From the NCBI GenBank assembly GCA_016711215.1, contig JADJTL010000005.1:1-64000 (forward strand): DNA of 64,000 nucleotides. The letters run 5' to 3'. The position numbers and the translations under genes are program-made. Under the pieces are notes generated by a model. That model saw only the letters and a list, made by a program, of their open reading frames with translations. It had not been told where the DNA came from and ran no database searches. This stretch comes from Pseudomonadota bacterium (GTDB lineage Bacteria > Myxococcota_A > Polyangia > GCA-2747355). Below, one piece after another: positions 1 to 10,417 of this stretch (positions within the stretch are counted from its first letter, which is position 1; each line of letters opens with the position of its first letter).

Positions 1-378
1 GGCCTCCAACCCGGGGAAGGCCGGCAGCAGCGAGGGATGGATGTTAATCACGCGCTGCGGAAAGGCGGCCAAGAAGGTCCCCGAGAGCAGCCGCATGAAG
101 CCGGCCAGCACCACCCACTCGACCTGCTGGGCGCGCAGCGCGTCGATCAGCGCCTGCTCGAAGGCCTCGCGACCGCCGTGGTCCCGCGCGCTGATCACCA
201 GCGCGGGGACCCCTGCCTGGCGCGCGCGCTCGAGGCCGCGGGCCTGCGCCCGATTGCTGATCACCAGCGCGACCTCGACGTCGATCCGGCCGCTCTGCGC
301 GGCGTCGAGGATCGCCTGGAGGTTGGTCCCGCCGCCCGAGACGAGCACCGCGACCCGCAGTCGGCGGGGCGCGCTCAT
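1..378 (-). CDS. purN: Phosphoribosylglycinamide formyltransferase (GART), 3' end beyond window
   Basis: This is the N-terminal 126 residues of PurN, the third-step enzyme of purine synthesis, which formylates GAR using 10-formyl-THF in the cytoplasm. The protein begins MSAPRRLRVAVLVSGGGTNL, containing the family's SGGGTNLQ substrate loop near residue 14. Near the truncation it reaches INIHPSLLPAFPG, which holds the catalytic Asn and His. The ATG overlaps the purM TGA in an ATGA arrangement, indicating translational coupling. The rest of the gene lies left of position 1. The assignment is secure. Confidence 0.95.
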   Translation of the reverse strand, partial: MSAPRRLRVAVLVSGGGTNLQAILDAAQSGRIDVEVALVISNRAQARGLERARQAGVPALVISARDHGGREAFEQALIDALRAQQVEWVVLAGFMRLLSGTFLAAFPQRVINIHPSLLPAFPGLEA

Positions 379-1448
379 GCCTCGATCAGCTCGACCGCGC
401 GATCGCGTCGCTCGATGATCGAGCCGACGATGCGCGCGCCGAACGCGGCGCCCACCGCGACCGCAGCCTCGGCCTGGTCCGCCGCCACGACCGCCAGGAG
501 GCCGAGCCCCATGTTGAAGGTGCGCCACATCTCCGCCGTCGCGACCCGCCCGCGCGCCGCGATCAGCCGCATCACCGCGGGGACGGTCCAGCGCTCCGCC
601 TCGAGGCGCCAAGCCAACGCGGCGGGGATCACCCGCGGCGGGTTCTCGATCAGGCCGCCGCCAGTGATGTGCGCGACGGCGCGCAGCTCCACCGCTGCCC
701 GCAGGACGCGAACGGCGTCGACGTAGATGCGCGTCGGCGTCAGCAGCTCGTCGGCGAGGCTGCGCCCGAGCTCGGGCACGATCGCCTGCCAATCGACGTC
801 CCCGCCGCCTTCCTCGCCGAGCAAGGCGCGGCGCGCCAGGGAATACCCATTGGAGTGTAAGCCCGTCGAGGGCAGCCCGATCACGGCGTCGCCGGCGCGC
901 ACATTGCGGCCGTCGATCAGCGCCTCTCGCGTCACCGTGCCGACGACGAAGCCCGCCAAATCGTACTCGCCGGGGGCATAGAACCCTGGAAGCTCGGCGG
1001 TCTCGCCGCCCACCAGGGCGCAGGCGGCCTGCCGGCAACCCTCGCTGATGCCCCGCACGACCGCCTCGCCGATCCCGACGTCGAGCTGACCCATCGCCAG
1101 ATAGTCGAGGAAGCAGAGCGGCGTGGCTCCGCAGCAGAGCAGGTCGTTGACGTTCATCGCGACGAGGTCGATGCCCACGGTGTCGTGGCGCCCGGTGGCG
1201 AAGGCGACCTTGAGCTTGGTCCCGACCCCGTCGCAGCTGGTGACGAGCAAGGGCCCCTGCCCGCCCGGCAGCGCGACCAGGCTGGCGAAGCCACCGATCC
1301 CGGCCACGACCTGCGCGCCGTGGGTCGTGCGGGCCAGGCCCCCGATGCGGCGAATCAGCTCGTCGGCGGCGTCGATATCGACGCCGGCGGCGCGATAGGT
1401 CAAAGGCGGGTCATTGCCCTGGGACGCGGAGGCGCTCATCTCGCTCAC
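375..1448 (-). CDS. purM: Phosphoribosylformylglycinamidine cyclo-ligase (AIR synthetase)
   Basis: The 357-residue protein has the normal PurM length. It closes FGAM to AIR with ATP in purine biosynthesis. Diagnostic segments are TYRAAGVDIDAADELI near the N-terminus, SCDGVGTKLKVA (about residues 70-82), the GIDLVAMNVNDLL stretch, GGETAELPGFY, and GLPSTGLHSNGYSLAR. The longest frame starts at GTG 1448. An ATG three codons in (1439) is an equally good start and neither has a strong ribosome site. It overlaps purN by 4 nt. The radical SAM gene upstream is on the same strand but separated by about 110 nt, so an independent promoter is likely; I see no clear one. Confidence 0.95.
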   Translation of the reverse strand: MSEMSASASQGNDPPLTYRAAGVDIDAADELIRRIGGLARTTHGAQVVAGIGGFASLVALPGGQGPLLVTSCDGVGTKLKVAFATGRHDTVGIDLVAMNVNDLLCCGATPLCFLDYLAMGQLDVGIGEAVVRGISEGCRQAACALVGGETAELPGFYAPGEYDLAGFVVGTVTREALIDGRNVRAGDAVIGLPSTGLHSNGYSLARRALLGEEGGGDVDWQAIVPELGRSLADELLTPTRIYVDAVRVLRAAVELRAVAHITGGGLIENPPRVIPAALAWRLEAERWTVPAVMRLIAARGRVATAEMWRTFNMGLGLLAVVAADQAEAAVAVGAAFGARIVGSIIERRDRAVELIEA

Positions 1449-1561
1449 TTGTGGCTAGGGCCCGATGGGGCTGCCGGCACGGCGCGGGCCCAACCGGGCA
1501 AGACGGCGCTCACCCTAGCCGCAGCGCCCAGCAGCGTCAATCGCTGCACGCCACCAGCGGC

Positions 1562-2748
1562 TCATTCGCCGCACGGACGTGGGGGCGCTAGGGCGGGCGT
1601 CCCGCAGGCGCCTGCGCAGACGCCGCCGCCGCAGCCAGCGTGGGAGGCCGCGTCAGCGCCCGACCAACCCCGGCGCTCGGCGAGGGAGGGCGTTGGCGTC
1701 AACCCCGACGCCGCCTCTTTTGCCGCGGCGACACGGCAGGCCCAGGCCGAGGGGCCAAGCAGGTCGCCGTGCTCGTCGAGCGCCAGCGCGGCGCAGCGGT
1801 TGCAGTAGCCGAACTTCTCGCAGCCGCTGCAGATCGCCAGATCAGCGGAGGTCAGCGCGCGCAGCCAAGGAGCGGGGACTCGTGCCAAATCGTGGCGAAG
1901 GGCTGCTGGCGCACACTGCCGACCGGCATCGTCAGGCTGCCACAGGCATAGACATCGCCGTAGGGGCCGATGAGGCAGCTCCGACGGCCGATCGCGCAGA
2001 TCGGTGCGTCGGGCCGCGGCAGCTGCGGCTCCGCGCCGCCAAAGCGTCGCAGCTCGCTGCGGGCGTAGAAGCGAGTGAGCTGCGCCTGGCTGAGCCGCGC
2101 GAGCGTCGGCGTCAGCGCGCCGTCGTGCCGCGGCGTCAGTGTCACGTCGGCGACGAAGGGAATCCCCAGCTCGTGGGCGAGGTCGCGCAGCCCCTCGTAG
2201 CTGTCGAAGTTCGCCGCCATCACGGGGCACTTGATCAGCACCGGAAGGCCAGCCGCCCGCAGGGCGTGCAGCGCACCGAGCGTACGCCGCTGCGAGCCGG
2301 GACGCTGCGTGATGCCATCGTGCACCAGCGGATCGATGCTGTAGAGCGAGAGCTCGACGCGCCAGGGCTGCAAGGCGGCGAGTCGCGTCACCAGCCGCGG
2401 GCTGAGCAGGGTCCCCGTCGTCAGCAGTGAAACCGCCAGGCCAAGCGCGCGGGCGCGCGCCACGATGGTCAGGAGGTCACGCCGCAGAAAGACCTCGCCG
2501 CCGGTCAGCGACAGAAACAGGCAGCCGGCCGCGTGGAGCTGCTCGACGAGACCGAGCACCTCGGAGGTCGTCAGCTCGTCCTGGCGGCTGTCCCAGCGGT
2601 GGTGATCGTGCAGGTAGCAGTGCGAGCACGAGAGGTGACAGCGATGCGTCAGCTCGATCATCACACGAAGGGGCTGGGCCGCGCCGCCAAAGCCAAAGAC
2701 GCGCTCCAGCGGCGAGGACGCGGCGGCTATGGGTGCGTCGACGGACAT
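1562..2748 (-). CDS. Radical SAM/SPASM enzyme, broken by a -1 frameshift near 1865
   Basis: A PqqE/AnSME-like radical SAM protein of about 395 residues if intact. The ATG at 2748 follows a strong GAGGAGG ribosome site. The SAM-binding cluster is CHLSCSHC (CX3CX2C, about residue 33), followed by the SLTGGEVFLR glycine motif. The first frame runs through the SPASM-like Cys pair in CAIGRRSC and the GDVYACGS segment, then stops after WHESPLLGCAR at 1852. The next frame continues the fold with LRALTSADLAICSGCEKFGY, then CNRCAALALDEHG, to 1562. Inserting one base at about 1865 joins them. Such enzymes usually modify peptides or mature enzymes; here the neighbour is an S24/S26-like protein. Whether the lesion is real is unknown. 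Confidence 0.8.
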
Positions 2749-2824
2749 CTCGCCTCCTCGACCTGAACCAGCGCCCGAACGACGAGGGCGCGCGAGCGCG
2801 GGGGGGATAACCGCGCCGAGAGGG

Positions 2825-4114
2825 TCAGTAGACCTGCACCCCTCGGAAGAGCGTGTACTCGCGCAAGTGCCCGCTCCCGCTGGCTCGCCCGGCGCCACGA
2901 GCAGGGGCGCGGGACGGCGCCTCGCGACCCTGCGCCGCACCGTTGCGACGGGGCGGAGCGAGATACTCAGTGATGTGGACCGAATCGGCGCGCGCAGCAG
3001 GCCTGCCGCGATCGCCCGCCGCCCGCGGCAGGGGGGGATCGAAGACCAGCGAGAGCGCGTTTGGACCCGCGCGGCCCTTTTCGCGGCGCGACAGCCCCAC
3101 GCACACGGTGCCGGCCGTGCGACCCGTGGCGATGACGAAGCTCTTGTCGGCGAGGTCCGCATGGCACTGGATCGGCGGGGAAGCCGGATCGGGATCGAAA
3201 ACCACCAGCAACGCCGCGCCGAGGCGCTGGACGCTATAGGTCCGCGCGCGCCGGAGGCGGAGGGCACCGTCGTTGGTGAGCGCCGGTGGCCCAGCCGCCC
3301 GTCGCCCGGACCCCACCGACTCTCTGAGCGCCGCGCTACGCTCTGCCTCCGTAGGTCCCAGCAAGCGGTCAGCGGCCCGCCGCAGTTTCGGCACGAGGCC
3401 GGCCCCCAGCGGCTGAACGATGGCAAGGACCTCGGTCACCGTGAGCGGTCCAGGGTCGCGCGGCAGCGCGCTCGCGCCCGTCGCCGCGGTCGCACCAGCC
3501 GAGAGCAGCGAGCCGTACGCGACCAGCGCGACGGCCAGCCCCCTCGAGCAGCCGCAGCCGCTCCGCCGCTCGGCGCCGCGCGAGCTCCCGAGCCGCGGAG
3601 CCACGCAGCGGAGCGCACGATAGAGCGAAAAACAGGCCGCCCAGACCCAACCGAAGCGCACCATCGCTCGCCCCCACAGCCGCCACCAGCCGCCGTCGAG
3701 CTTCCGCACGCCGCGCTGCCGCCGCGTGTGGCTGACGCGCCCGAGGATCTCGCCCGCGTCGAGCGGCCCCTCCGCAGCCCAGCGCGTATCGCCCCGGCAG
3801 CGCAGCCAGCGAACACCGGCGGCGTCCACCGTCGTCGCGACGATGCGGTGCGCCAGCAAGACCGCCCCCTGGCGGTAGACGACGACCTCGCCGATCCGAG
3901 CGCTATCGCCGCGCGCCGCGTCGACCTGCACCACCTCGCCCCGCCGCAGGGCCGGCCACATGCTGGCCCCGCGCACGACGAAGTGCAGGGGCTCGCCGCC
4001 CGCCAGGAAGGCGCGGCCGATGGCGACGCGCGCCGCCGCGCGATGAGTCCCTTCCGCGACCTCAGTCGCCCTGGTCTCCCCGTCGGGCACGCCTTCGAGC
4101 AGGACTTCGAGCAC
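2825..4114 (-). CDS. S24/S26 signal-peptidase-like domain fused to an unknown exported-type domain
   Basis: A 429-residue protein with GTG start at 4114 behind GAAGGGAGG. Residues about 40-130 resemble the LexA/SipW-type S24/S26 fold: RGASMWPAL carries the putative nucleophile Ser51, GEVVQVD follows, then GEVVVYRQG and AHRIV with His89 in the general-base position (a Ser-His dyad as in SipW and ER signal peptidases). Hydrophobic stretches follow at about 150-175 and 195-220, and then a roughly 200-residue C-terminal part I do not recognise, with two Cys (IQCHADL and GTVCVGL). The segment near residue 200 looks like an internal signal or anchor. It sits 76 bp upstream of the radical SAM gene on the same strand, a pairing seen in peptide-maturation loci. 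No precursor peptide was identified. Confidence 0.6.
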   Translation of the reverse strand: MLEVLLEGVPDGETRATEVAEGTHRAAARVAIGRAFLAGGEPLHFVVRGASMWPALRRGEVVQVDAARGDSARIGEVVVYRQGAVLLAHRIVATTVDAAGVRWLRCRGDTRWAAEGPLDAGEILGRVSHTRRQRGVRKLDGGWWRLWGRAMVRFGWVWAACFSLYRALRCVAPRLGSSRGAERRSGCGCSRGLAVALVAYGSLLSAGATAATGASALPRDPGPLTVTEVLAIVQPLGAGLVPKLRRAADRLLGPTEAERSAALRESVGSGRRAAGPPALTNDGALRLRRARTYSVQRLGAALLVVFDPDPASPPIQCHADLADKSFVIATGRTAGTVCVGLSRREKGRAGPNALSLVFDPPLPRAAGDRGRPAARADSVHITEYLAPPRRNGAAQGREAPSRAPARGAGRASGSGHLREYTLFRGVQVY

Positions 4115-4363
4115 GGCAGCCTCCCTTCGAAAAGCACCAGACGAAGCGCACCAGAGACCACGAAACGAGGCGGTGCCTCGGGCACCCGCCCCGCTCCGCC
4201 GACAGGCCTGTTTCGACGAGAACGCCCCTTCTTACCATGGCTGCGCCCTCCAGAGTAGGCTCGCGCCCCGAGGATCAAGCAGCGAGCGGCACGAAGGTTG
4301 CGGGCTGCCGCGGGCTGGGGGCATCATCGCGGCGATCGTGCTGGCAATCGGAGGGGACCGCGC
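4115..4363. other. Divergent intergenic region
   Basis: This stretch of about 250 bp between the minus-strand S24/S26-like gene and the plus-strand Fe-S oxidoreductase must hold both promoters. The only elements I can support are the two ribosome-binding sites: GAAGGGAGG on the minus strand just above 4114, and GGAGGGG at 4350-4356. No convincing -35/-10 pair, hairpin or coding potential was seen. Confidence 0.4.
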
Positions 4364-6487
<2,124 letters not shown>

Positions 6488-6605
6488 GGGCCCGTCGAGC
6501 GGCCAGCGAGGGCGACCCGCGAGGCGAGCAGCGGCGCGTCCTCGGCCTCGATCGCCGGCAAGGCCGCGCTTTGACTTCGTCGAGGACGGTCAGTATCGTG
6601 CGGCC

Positions 6606-7262
6606 ATGTACGAAGCGTGTCCGTCGGCGCCGCGCGCGCGCCCGCCGATCGACCTCAGCCTGAAGTCCCCGCGCCCCAGTAGGCTCGCGTCGGTCGGGCT
6701 CAGCCTCGTCGGGCTTAGCCGCGTCGGGCTCAGCCGCGTCGGGCTCAGCCTCGTCGGGCTCAGCCTCGTCGGGCTCAGCCTCGTCGGGCTCAGTGTCGCC
6801 GGCCTCGGCTGTGGCGATGAGGGCAAGCCGCAGCCGGGCTTCGCTGCACCCTGCGACTCGCCGATGGCCGCGGTCGCCGGCTGCCCGACCACGGGCAGCG
6901 CGAACCTGGCACCGCCGGCGGCGCTCGAGCGCGCCTGTGAGCGGCTCGTCACCTGCGGGATCCTCGCCGCGGAATACTTGGTGCCGAGCGGCAGCGGCCG
7001 CATCCATCAGCTCGACTACCGCTGGTGCGTCGACGCGCTGGCGAACCCGGCCAACAATCCCTGCGCCGGAACACGCCTCGACGAAGACCTCCGCGACGCT
7101 GCGGTCGCTTGCATCCTCACGACGCCTTGCACCGCGCTGGGACTGCCGCTGGACCAGAAGCTCAAGGGCAGTCAGCGCGAGCCGATGGATCGCTACAACT
7201 GCAAGAACAACACGACGGTTTGGACGGCCACGACCTGTGATCATGGCTTGCTGCGCTACTAG
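6606..7262 (+). CDS. Cys-containing putative lipoprotein with tandem-repeat signal peptide
   Basis: The 218-residue protein matches no family I know. Residues 30-64 are seven VGLSx pentapeptides (VGLSL or VGLSR, last VGLSV). They make up the hydrophobic core of an exceptionally long signal sequence ending AGLGC, with a candidate lipidated Cys69. The lipobox is imperfect (Gly at -3). Two Arg fall inside the repeated core. The mature part has eight or nine Cys, probably disulfide-bonded in the periplasm, for example ERACERLVTCGIL and AVACILTTPC. Its last 20 nt overlap the start of the HEAT/barrel gene, so the two are probably co-expressed at the envelope. The start codon is uncertain because an n-region of about 29 residues precedes the repeat. 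Confidence 0.6.
   Translation: MYEACPSAPRARPPIDLSLKSPRPSRLASVGLSLVGLSRVGLSRVGLSLVGLSLVGLSLVGLSVAGLGCGDEGKPQPGFAAPCDSPMAAVAGCPTTGSANLAPPAALERACERLVTCGILAAEYLVPSGSGRIHQLDYRWCVDALANPANNPCAGTRLDEDLRDAAVACILTTPCTALGLPLDQKLKGSQREPMDRYNCKNNTTVWTATTCDHGLLRY
6693..6797 (+). repeat. 15-nt tandem repeat (7 copies) coding VGLSx
   Basis: Seven in-frame units of consensus gtcgggctcagcctc form the hydrophobic core of the lipoprotein signal peptide. Point variants change the fifth residue (Leu, Arg, Arg, Leu, Leu, Leu, Val). Copy-number change by one unit would keep the frame while lengthening or shortening the signal peptide by five residues. Confidence 0.9.
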
Positions 7263-9099
7263 GAGCCGACCTTCGCCCCGTCGCCCTGGCCCCGGGCCCG
7301 GCCCCGGACGCGGGCTGAGCCGGAGGCTCCGCCGCTGGGCGCAAGGGCTCTGTCTGATCGTGCTGCCCGTCGCGACGGCCGCCGCGGCGGCGCCTGCTTC
7401 GCCACGCCGCACGGCGGCAGAGCAAGACCAGCGCGACGCCTTGCTCGAGCTGCTCCAGCGCCGTCCCCGCGGAGTGGAGGTCGAGCAGTGGCGGGCGCAG
7501 CGCCGAGAGGCCGCGCGCGAGCTGGGGCGCCTGCGCGAGCCGCGCGCGCTACCAACGCTGCTGAGCATCGTCGCCGCCGAGCGCTTCGACGTCATCCTCG
7601 AGATCGCGATCGATGCGCTGGGCAACATCGGCGACGCGCGCGCCATCGAGCCGCTGCGGGCGTTGCTTAGCGACCCCTCGATCGACGCCTACGTACGCGA
7701 CGCGACCGCCACCGCGCTCGGCAGGCTCGGGGCTCCGGCCTCCAGCCCGACGACGCAGTCCACGGCTGACTCGCACCCTGCCGATCCGACCGAGCAGGCC
7801 ACGGGTGCCGAAGGGAGCGCGCTCAGCGCGGCGACAGGCAGCGGCGCCGCGCTGCCGCCGAGCGCCGCCGGGACGCGCGAGGGCGACGGGAGCCGACCGA
7901 GCTTCGAGCAGCTCCATCCCCTGCCCGCGACGGCGCTCGCCAACGATGCGCTCGCCCTGAGCGAGACGCTCGAGATCGTCGGGAGCACCGGAGAAATCGG
8001 CTGGGACGGCGGCGCCGAGCGCGTACGGGCCGCGCTGGCCCTCGGCGCGCGCTACCGCCGGCAGCTCGAGCGGCCGAGGATCGGCTACTCCCTCGCAGCG
8101 GCGACCGACGTGGACTTCCGCGTGGTCGACCCCCCGCATGACGACGACACGAGCTGGACCCTGCAGCACGCGCTGCAACTGCGGCCCGAGCTGCGCTACT
8201 ACCCCTTCCGCACCGATCTGCCGCTGCTCTGCGGGCAGGTTAGCGGCGGGCTCGACTACGGCTTCGGCCTGGGCAGCCCCGCCGCCGCCCTCGACCAACG
8301 GACCAGCTTCGGTGCGGTGGCCAGCGTCGGGTTGGGGCCGGCCTACGGCCGCATCTACGATGTTGGACCGCGCCTGCGACTGAGACGCTTCGAGCGGGTG
8401 CTGCGTCGCGCGGGGCGACTCGAGCAGCCCCTCGACGCGGACCTGGCGAACAAGCTGCTGGCGCGCTGGTACGCCCTGCGCAACAGCATCGGCTCCTATG
8501 CTCAGCTAGGGTACGCCCTACGGACGCTGCGCGAGAGCGGCGTGCTCGGCGGCGAGCTCGATGCGGCGACCACCTACCGGCTGGTGCGCGTGCTCGACGA
8601 CGCGCAGCTCGCCGAGCGACGCGCGGGCTTCATGCTGCGCCTGGGCTACGGCTACGCGCGCCAGATCGTGCATGACGCTGCCGACAGCGATCTCGGGTTT
8701 CTCTACGCCAGCGCGGAGGGAACGTGGCAGCGGGGCTCCGTGCGTGAGCGCTTCGCGGACCTGCGCTTCACCTGGAATCAAGTCGAAGGCGATAGCTACG
8801 CGCTCAGCGCTCAGGCCGGGCAGCGCTGGTTCCTCTACAACCGCGCGCTCGACCCTCTGGGAGCGCTCGGCGTCTCCGCGAGCGCGGGGATCAGCCAGCC
8901 GGGGGCGGCCGCCTTCGAGGGCGCCGGTGTCGCCTACCAGCTCCTGGCCGGTGGCACCTACCAGCGCTTCTTCGCGCGCGGCTCGCGCATCGAGGCGGCG
9001 CTCCGTGGTGGCGTCGACCGCCGCGGAGGGCTGTTCTTGCTCACCCTCAGCGCCACCTACGGGGTCGCCTCAGGCGCGTACGCGGCCGTCTCTCGCTGA
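7243..9099 (+). CDS. HEAT-repeat domain fused to a C-terminal outer-membrane-barrel-like region
   Basis: About 618 residues from ATG 7243. The N-terminus has an Arg-rich stretch followed by GLCLIVLPVATAAAAA, a Sec signal peptide. Residues about 65-150 are HEAT-like repeats (ARELGRLREPRALPTLLSIV, then IDALGNIGDARAIEPLRALL, then TALGRLG). A low-complexity Ser/Thr/Ala linker follows. The remaining 370 residues alternate Tyr/Leu-rich strands (for example LRPELRYYPFRTDLPL, FMLRLGYGYARQIV, LTLSATYGVASGAYAAVSR), suggesting an outer-membrane beta-barrel or other beta-rich surface domain. Related HEAT/barrel proteins occur in myxobacteria, but the function is unknown. It overlaps the preceding lipoprotein gene by 20 nt. 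Confidence 0.65.
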   Translation: MACCATRSRPSPRRPGPGPGPGRGLSRRLRRWAQGLCLIVLPVATAAAAAPASPRRTAAEQDQRDALLELLQRRPRGVEVEQWRAQRREAARELGRLREPRALPTLLSIVAAERFDVILEIAIDALGNIGDARAIEPLRALLSDPSIDAYVRDATATALGRLGAPASSPTTQSTADSHPADPTEQATGAEGSALSAATGSGAALPPSAAGTREGDGSRPSFEQLHPLPATALANDALALSETLEIVGSTGEIGWDGGAERVRAALALGARYRRQLERPRIGYSLAAATDVDFRVVDPPHDDDTSWTLQHALQLRPELRYYPFRTDLPLLCGQVSGGLDYGFGLGSPAAALDQRTSFGAVASVGLGPAYGRIYDVGPRLRLRRFERVLRRAGRLEQPLDADLANKLLARWYALRNSIGSYAQLGYALRTLRESGVLGGELDAATTYRLVRVLDDAQLAERRAGFMLRLGYGYARQIVHDAADSDLGFLYASAEGTWQRGSVRERFADLRFTWNQVEGDSYALSAQAGQRWFLYNRALDPLGALGVSASAGISQPGAAAFEGAGVAYQLLAGGTYQRFFARGSRIEAALRGGVDRRGGLFLLTLSATYGVASGAYAAVSR

Positions 9100-9219
9100 G
9101 CCCGTGTCGCGCTGAGCTGAGCCGTGTGCCCTGCCCTGTTTTTCGGGGTCTTCGTTGATCCAGGGCCCCGACCGCCGGGCCCTCCGCTCGCTACGCGGGC
9201 GCTAGAGCAGCAGCGGGCC

Positions 9220-9257
9220 GCTACCGCACCGGCTGACCGCTACCGCACCGGCTGACC
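9220..9257. repeat. 19-bp tandem duplication over a stop codon
   Basis: The unit gctaccgcaccggctgacc occurs twice in direct tandem (9220-9238 and 9239-9257). The second copy contains the last codons and the TAG stop (9240-9242, read on the minus strand) of the zinc-finger protein gene. The unit is not a multiple of three. Confidence 0.9.
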
Positions 9258-10325
9258 GATGGCGCAGAGCTGGCAGCGAAAGCGCCCATGGTGAATCACG
9301 GATTCAGCCCAGCCGCTGACGCGTACGACGTGATGCGCGCAGTAGACGTTGCCGCAGCGGTCGCAGCGAAAGCCGCGTCGGCTCCAGACCGGACCGCGAA
9401 AACGGCGCTTTCGCGGCCAGGTGACCTTACGGCCGCAGAGCCGGCAGTCGCAGGTCGTCTCGACGCGAAATGAGAGCGGCGAACGCGCGGGGGCGCGCTC
9501 GGCCACGCACCGTCGCACCGGCAGCGAAACCTCGTCCTCCGGGGCAGGCGGCCGTCGTGCAGGGTCGCCGGGCGAGGTCCTCCCCTCGTCACCCGGGCGC
9601 GCACCACTGCGCGCGCTCCCTCCCGCGGCGACCGCGGTCTTCTCCGTGATGATGCGCCCGATGCCGGCGTCGCTCTCGCCTTCCTCGGGACGCTCGCTCT
9701 CGCCGCGCCGCGTCGCGGCCGTCGCCGCGCCGGCGCGGCTCGCGGCCCCACGCCCAAGCGCCGCCTCGCCGCTACCGACCGCGCCGCGCTGGGTCGTGCG
9801 GGCATCGCCGTCGCGGGCGAGCCGACGCAGAATCGCCTTACGTACATCCTCCTCGCGAAAGAGGCTCCGTTGACCGAACATCACGGTCTCGAGCTCTTCG
9901 GGCTCCTCGGGCTCCTCGGACTCCTCAGGCTCCTCAGGCTCCGGCTGTGCGACCGGCAGCGCTGTGCCTGCGGTGACCAGCGAAGCCAAGGCGACCGCGT
10001 CGCGCCCGAGCGTGCCGAGGGGTGTCTTTTGGGCCGGCGACGGATCGCGCGGCGCCCGGCCGGCGCCCCCCGGGGCCGAGCCAGCGCCACCATCAGCGGG
10101 AGGGCGCGGGCCCGTCGGCCCCGCGCCCGCGATCGGCTGGGGGAGGCCGGTGTTGGTGCCGCGCCCCGCGAGGGGATTGATGTGCGAGGGCGGATCGATC
10201 AGCGTCGCTTGCTCCTCGTGCTCGACGCGTGCAGGCGCGGCGACCGCGCGCTCGATCGCGCCGCGCCCCGGCGCCCTCGCGCGTCCTGCGTTCTGCCTCG
10301 GGAGCTTCGTCTTGCTGCCGCCCAA
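9240..10325 (-). CDS. Low-complexity protein with C-terminal treble-clef-type zinc finger
   Basis: A 361-residue protein. The N-terminal two thirds are disordered (Pro/Ala/Gly/Arg) with an acidic EPEEPEESEEPEEPEELE tract at about residues 130-148. The last 75 residues contain regularly spaced cysteines: CDCRLCGRK, then FRCDRCGNVYCAHH, then FRCQLC, an arrangement like FYVE or treble-clef zinc-binding folds with two Zn sites. Basic residues (RKRRFRGPVWSRRG) lie between the first pairs. No enzymatic domain is visible. The finger probably mediates protein, nucleic-acid or lipid binding. Function is unknown. Confidence 0.55.
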   Translation of the reverse strand: MGGSKTKLPRQNAGRARAPGRGAIERAVAAPARVEHEEQATLIDPPSHINPLAGRGTNTGLPQPIAGAGPTGPRPPADGGAGSAPGGAGRAPRDPSPAQKTPLGTLGRDAVALASLVTAGTALPVAQPEPEEPEESEEPEEPEELETVMFGQRSLFREEDVRKAILRRLARDGDARTTQRGAVGSGEAALGRGAASRAGAATAATRRGESERPEEGESDAGIGRIITEKTAVAAGGSARSGARPGDEGRTSPGDPARRPPAPEDEVSLPVRRCVAERAPARSPLSFRVETTCDCRLCGRKVTWPRKRRFRGPVWSRRGFRCDRCGNVYCAHHVVRVSGWAESVIHHGRFRCQLCAIGQPVR

Positions 10326-10417
10326 AGAGGAACCCCGTTCATCGTTGCGCGCCGACGGTCCTCCTCAGGAGTCAGGCGACGCTGCGCTAGCGATGCTTAG
10401 CATCCGGCAAATCGCGT

